Shown one piece after another: positions 59,703 to 64,000 of a stretch of 64,000 nucleotides of DNA (position 1 is its first letter; every line of letters starts with the position of its first letter). The DNA is from Tragulus kanchil (lineage: Eukaryota > Chordata > Mammalia > Artiodactyla > Tragulidae). The translations under genes and the position numbers were made by a program. The stretch spans positions 142,060,854-142,124,853 of the forward strand of contig JAIOJX010000031.1 of assembly GCA_022376925.1 (NCBI GenBank), in the 5' to 3' direction. Below the pieces are notes generated by a model. It saw nothing but the letters and a program-made list of their open reading frames with translations, was not told the DNA's origin and searched no databases.

Positions 59703-60234
59703 AGACTGTTGTTGTTTAGTTGATAAGCTGTCTCCAATGCTTTTGCAACCCCATCGACTGTGGCCCACCAGGCTCCTCTGTCCATGGGATTCTCCAGGCA
59801 AGAATACTGGAGTGGGGCTTCCCCTGGTGGTTCAGTGGGTAAGGACACCGCCTTCTGACCTGGGAAGATCCCACGTGCCGTGGAGCGGCTGGATCGATGT
59901 GTCCAATCACCGAGCCGGAGCTCTGGAGCGCATGCGCCCAGAGCCGGCACTCTGCAACGACAGACGCCACCGCGATGGGAGGCCCACAGGAGCCAAAGAA
60001 CAAAGACAGATGAAAACAGAGAAATGAAAGACCAATAGAAGTGGCTCGCCCGCTCCCCTCTCTCCCCAACCCGACCCCTGCCCAAAATAAATAAATAAAT
60101 AAATCTTTAACAACAAAAAAAGAATACCGGAGTGGGTTGCCATGCCCTCCTCTAGGGGATCTTCCCGACCCAGAGATGGAACCTACATCTCACATCTCCT
60201 GAATTGGAAGGTGGGTTCTTTACCACTAGCGCCA
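59703..60234 (-). mobile_element. Bov-tA SINE split by a CHR SINE
   Basis: Left half 59703-59816 (tail TTGTTGTTTAGTTG, then 'ccaccaggctcctctgtccatggg', 'gcaagaatactggagtgg'). Right half resumes at 60121 with 'gaataccggagtgggttgccatgcc' and ends in the reversed head near 60234. The break lies inside the conserved 'aagaatactggagtggg' word. Confidence 0.9.
59817..60120 (+). mobile_element. CHR-type SINE inserted in Bov-tA
   Basis: Head GCTTCCCCTGGTGGTTCAGT, CpG-rich body ('gagccggagctctggagcgcatgcgcccagagccggc'), and an (AAAT)n/A-rich tail (60082-60120). The target-site duplication AGAATACTGGAGTGGG (59801-59816) and AGAATACCGGAGTGGG (60121-60136) matches at 15 of 16 positions. Retained CpGs and the nesting suggest it is younger than the Bov-tA copy. 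Confidence 0.9.
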
Positions 60235-60269
60235 CGTGTGTGTGTGTATGTGTGTGTGTGTGTGTGTGT
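60235..60269. repeat. (TG)n microsatellite
   Basis: About 17 TG units with one interruption (ATG), directly at the head end of the Bov-tA SINE. Confidence 0.95.
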
Positions 60270-60342
60270 TTATCCTTCTCTAATATGGCTTTGCTATATC
60301 TCCTATCAGCTTTCTTTCTTTGGGGAACCCTGATTCTGCCTA

Positions 60343-62551
60343 AAACAAAGTTGGGAATTAGGCACATGGGGAGAATGTGTTGTGCAGATTTTGCAGTTAT
60401 GTTGCCAAAGCCAAAGAAATACCAAAAGCTGGGAGAGAGGGAGACAGGCCTGAACGAAACTCATCTCCAGAAGCTTCAGGGGGAACCTGGTCCTACTGGC
60501 CCCTTCATTTTGGACCCCAGCTTCGAGAACTGTAAAATGATACATTTCTGTTGTTCCCAGTCTGTGGTGCTTTCTTAAGGTAGGAGTAGGAAACCCATAC
60601 ACATCTTGTTGCATTTCTTGGATGGTAGCTTGAGCCAGAAGGTTCACAGAGGATATGGAAAACTGTGGATGGATTTCAGAGTGCATGACAAGTCAGAGCT
60701 GGAGGACTCGGGGAAGGCTTGGATGTGGGTAGAAGGAGCCCCGTAGGTCTGGGAGAATGATAGGCTTCTGGCTCCCCTGATCTTCCCCTTCTGAAACCCT
60801 GACCCTTTCGACCCTCCCTGCCATTGTAGCCTAAGGATGCTCTCTGTCTATTATCTGTCTGTGAGAATATTCTTGATCTTGTTCTATGCTCAAAGAACTA
60901 GAGTCATATCTGGAGTGTGTGAAAACGTAGAATATTTTGTCCCAATGTGGAGATGACCAAGAGGGGACCTGGGGGATTGTCCTGGACTCTCTACATGCTG
61001 ATAGTCTGCTCCCCTTGGGAGCTCTTGGATGTAGCTTCTCCAGCTACTGCACCAAGCCTGCTGCTCCTGCTTGGTGGCTGAGCTGGACAGTAAATTACTT
61101 TCCACATTCCCTGTTGAGAACTACAACAATACACTTGGACATTTTGGGGGGATGCAGTCATATAGTACTTTAAATATAAAACACAAAACTAAACAACTTC
61201 TTGAAGACAACATAGGAGAAAGTCATGTAATCTTGGGTTAAAGAGTTTCTTAACCTGTGACACTGAACACATGATGAATGAGCAAGATAACCCAGGGTGC
61301 TTCAACTAGTGAATGGATAAGCAAAAGGTTTGGTAAATTCACTTGATGGAACATTACTGAGCAATGAAAAAGGAACAAGCTCTGGACTGACACAAAAACA
61401 TAGCTGCAACTGAAATGCATTTTGCTAAGAGAATGATGCTCAACCACAAACAAAGTTGGGAATTAGGCACATGGGGAGAATGTGTTGTGCAGATTTTGCA
61501 GTTATGTTGCCAAAGCCAAAGAAATACCAAAAGCTGGGAGAGAGGAGACAGGCCTGAACGAAACTCATCTCCAGAAGCTTCAGGGGAACCTGGTCCTACT
61601 GGCCCTTCATTTTGGACCCCAGCTTGAGAACTGTAAAATGATACATTTCTGTTGTTCCCAGTCTGTGGTGCTTTCTTAAGGTAGGAGTAGGAAACCCATA
61701 CACATCTTGTTGCATTTCTTGGATGGTAGCTTGAGCCAGAAGGTTCACAGAGGATATGGAAAACTGTGGATGGATTTCAGAGTGCATGACAAGTCAGAGC
61801 TGGAGGACTCGGGGAAGGCTTGGATGTGGGTAGAAGGAGCCCCGTAGGTCTGGGAGAATGATAGGCTTCTGGCTCCCCTGATCTTCCCCTTCTGAAACCC
61901 TGACCCTTTCGACCCTCCCTGCCATTGTAGCCTAAGGATGCTCTCTGTCTATTATCTGTCTGTGAGAATATTCTTGATCTTGTTCTATGCTCAAAGAACT
62001 AGAGTCATATCTGGAGTGTGTGAAAACGTAGAATATTTTGTCCCAATGTGGAGATGACCAAGAGGGGACCTGGGGGATTGTCCTGGACTCTCTACATGCT
62101 GATAGTCTGCTCCCCTTGGGAGCTCTTGGATGTAGCTTCTCCAGCTACTGCACCAAGCCTGCTGCTCCTGCTTGGTGGCTGAGCTGGACAGTAAATTACT
62201 TTCCACATTCCCTGTTGAGAACTACAACAATACACTTGGACATTTTGGGGGGATGCAGTCATATAGTACTTTAAATATAAAACACAAAACTAAACAACTT
62301 CTTGAAGACAACATAGGAGAAAGTCATGTAATCTTGGGTTAAAGAGTTTCTTAACCTGTGACACTGAACACATGATGAATGAGCAAGATAACCCAGGGTG
62401 CTTCAACTAGTGAATGGATAAGCAAAAGGTTTGGTAAATTCACTTGATGGAACATTACTGAGCAATGAAAAAGGAACAAGCTCTGGACTGACACAAAAAC
62501 ATAGCTGCAACTGAAATGCATTTTGCTAAGAGAATGATGCTCAACCACAAA
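60343..62551 (+). repeat. Direct duplication U (60343-61450 and 61448-62551)
   Basis: Copies abut; the offset falls from 1105 to 1101. Four single-base losses (G, G, C, C) lie in copy 2 between about 61540 and 61626, all within 180 bases of the join. The remainder is identical in the parts compared. Content is unique DNA plus an L1 fragment. Confidence 0.95.
61165..61450 (+). mobile_element. Old L1 3' region, cut by duplication join
   Basis: 'aacttcttgaagacaacataggagaaagtc' (end of ORF2-like sequence) passes into 'gtgaatggataagcaaaagg', 'ggaacattactgagcaatgaaaaaggaac' and 'ctgaaatgcattttgctaagag', as in L1M 3' ends. It stops at the join; complete versions follow. No usable reading frame. Confidence 0.8.
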
Positions 62552-62795
62552 GGCTATATAGTATGATTTCATTTAAGACCCCCCTGGCAAGAGAAAACTT
62601 CTATAGAAACTCAGATCACTGATTGCCAGGAGCAAGATGATGGGTTGAATACAAAGATACAGCATGAGAGAGTTTTGAGAGTGATGAAATTGTTCTGTAA
62701 GTGGTGGACACACAATTCCATGCATTTGTCAATGCCTGGAGAACTGCATGCCACAGAGGTAACATTATGTGGTATACATTTAAGAAAAAACACAA
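62266..62795 (+). mobile_element. Old L1 (L1M-type) 3' end
   Basis: The full version of the 61165 fragment, continuing with 'ggctatatagtatgatttcatttaag', 'cagatcactgattgccaggagc', 'gagagttttgagagtgatgaaattgttctgtaagtggtgg' and 'acattatgtggtatacatttaag'. Sense orientation, diverged, no intact frame. Confidence 0.85.
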
Positions 62796-63300
62796 GCTGA
62801 TTGCAGAGAGAACCTGAGAGGGAATGCAGCCTGTGGCAAATGAATCAAACTTGATTACCAATAAATAATAACCACATGAAGATAATGGGGAAGAAAGGAA
62901 TTAACTGAGGTAACTTTGGAAAAAACTGTGTTCTGACTGGACACCATAAGGCTAGTGGGCAAAAAGAACTGCATATTCAGACCTTGTTCTCTAGTTAGTA
63001 CATTAGTTTTTCCCAAGGACAAGATTAGCAATTCTGAAACTACTTTCTATGTATAACAGTGTTGAAGAAATAAGTGAATCCATGGTAGATAGTGAGACAC
63101 CAGTTTCTCATTGTCAGAGGAAGAAGTTACATATGAGGAAGGAAAGAAGGCTAGAATAAACCCTCGGTGTTGGTTTGGAGTCAGCAGTATTAGTAAAACT
63201 CCTGGCCTTTAAAAATATGTGTGCAGATAGATACAAAAATTAATATAGATGAGTGTGTACATACGGGTTAATGTATATGCTCAGTTAAATTACCCAGCTA
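62796..63300. other. Single-copy DNA, no gene recognised
   Basis: AT-rich; no repeat or exon is recognised. Confidence 0.4.
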
Positions 63301-63456
63301 CTGCTACCAAGCCTTGGGAGCTCTTGGATAGCTTCTCCAGCTACTGCACCAAGCCTGCTGCCTGCTTGGTCTGAGCTGGACAGTAAATTACTTTCCACAT
63401 TCCTGTTGAGAACTACAACAATACACTTGGACATTTTGGGGGGATGCAGTCATATA

Positions 63457-64000
63457 GTACTTTAAATATAAAACACAAAACTAAACAACTTCTTGAAGAC
63501 AACATAGGAGAAAGTCATGTAATCTTGGGTTAAAGAGTTTCTTAACCTGTGACACTGAACACATGATGAATAAGCAAGATAACCCAGGGTGCTTCAACTA
63601 GTGAATGGATAAGCAAAAGGTTTGGTAAATTCACTTGATGGAACATTACTGAGCAATGAAAAAGGAACAAGCTCTGGACTGACACAAAAACATAGCTGCA
63701 ACTGAAATGCATTTTGCTAAGAGAATGATGCTCAACCACAAAGGCTATATAGTATGATTTCATTTAAGACCCCCCTGGCAAGAGAAAACTTCTATAGAAA
63801 CTCAGATCACTGATTGCCAGGAGCAAGATGATGGGTTGAATACAAAGATACAGCATGAGAGAGTTTTGAGAGTGATGAAATTGTTCTGTAAGTGGTGGAC
63901 ACACAATTCCATGCATTTGTCAATGCCTGGAGAACTGCATGCCACAGAGGTAACATTATGTGGTATACATTTAAGAAAAAACACAAGCTGATTGCAGAGA
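63457..64000 (+). mobile_element. Old L1 3' end, repeated copy
   Basis: The 62266-62795 L1 repeated at offset 1191 by duplication V, continuing to the window edge. Confidence 0.85.

Larger units (their letters stand above)
62114..64000 (+). repeat. Direct duplication V (62114-~63300 and 63312->64000)
   Basis: The offset is 1198 at first and falls to 1191 after several small losses in the first 100 bases of copy 2 (63320-63405). The sequence just before copy 2 (63295-63311) is a garbled version of its own start. Copy 2 runs off the window. The overlap with U makes 62114-62551 threefold (also about 61013-61450 and 63312-63742). Confidence 0.93.

Overview
The window is nuclear DNA of a ruminant, most likely a bovid. 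The evidence is its repeat content: many Bov-tA/Bov-A2 SINEs, several CHR-type (cetartiodactyl) SINEs, the artiodactyl L1 3' end, and older mammalian MIR, L2, L1M and MLT1 copies. I cannot name the species. I find no protein-coding gene or exon. Open frames are all short (longest about 214 codons), lie in repeats or unique non-coding DNA, and often occur twice because the DNA beneath them is duplicated. No RNA gene is supported.

The dominant structure is a series of 22 head-to-tail direct duplications. Each consists of two nearly identical copies of about 1.04-1.14 kb, offset by 1.08-1.19 kb, either abutting or separated by 40 bases or fewer. The duplicated sequences are unrelated to one another: unique DNA, SINEs, L1, LTR and microsatellites are cut without regard to element boundaries. 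Indels cluster beside the central junction (end of copy 1, start of copy 2), and the short filler between copies often reads as a noisy version of the true flank. Some pairs differ by a few clean transitions, as two alleles would. By hand count about 24.6 kb of the 64 kb is redundant. The simplest reading is unmerged contig or haplotype overlaps in a draft assembly, not biology; the native locus would be about 39-40 kb.

Layout. 1-640: MLT1-type LTR. 715-11200: duplications A-E over unique DNA, an old L1 and CHR SINEs. 11200-13460: two CHR SINEs, a MIR and an L1 end. 13463-15576: duplication F over CpG-retaining unique DNA. 16552-30816: duplications G-M over AT-rich unique DNA, MIRs and a Bov-A2 SINE. 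30817-35894: the longest stretch free of duplication, with L2, MIRs and two Bov-tA SINEs. 35895-44398: duplications N-P, with candidate regulatory DNA, an L1 end and an ERV LTR carrying a ~50-bp tandem array. 45267-53005: duplications Q-S. 53028-53184: a long imperfect hairpin. 53935-64000: L1 ends interrupted by SINEs, a CHR SINE nested in a Bov-tA, MIRs, and duplications T-V, the last running off the window.

Underneath, this looks like an ordinary intergenic or intronic mammalian region, perhaps with several conserved non-coding elements. I found no undescribed biological system. The points most worth checking are the duplication pattern, the hairpin and the LTR array.
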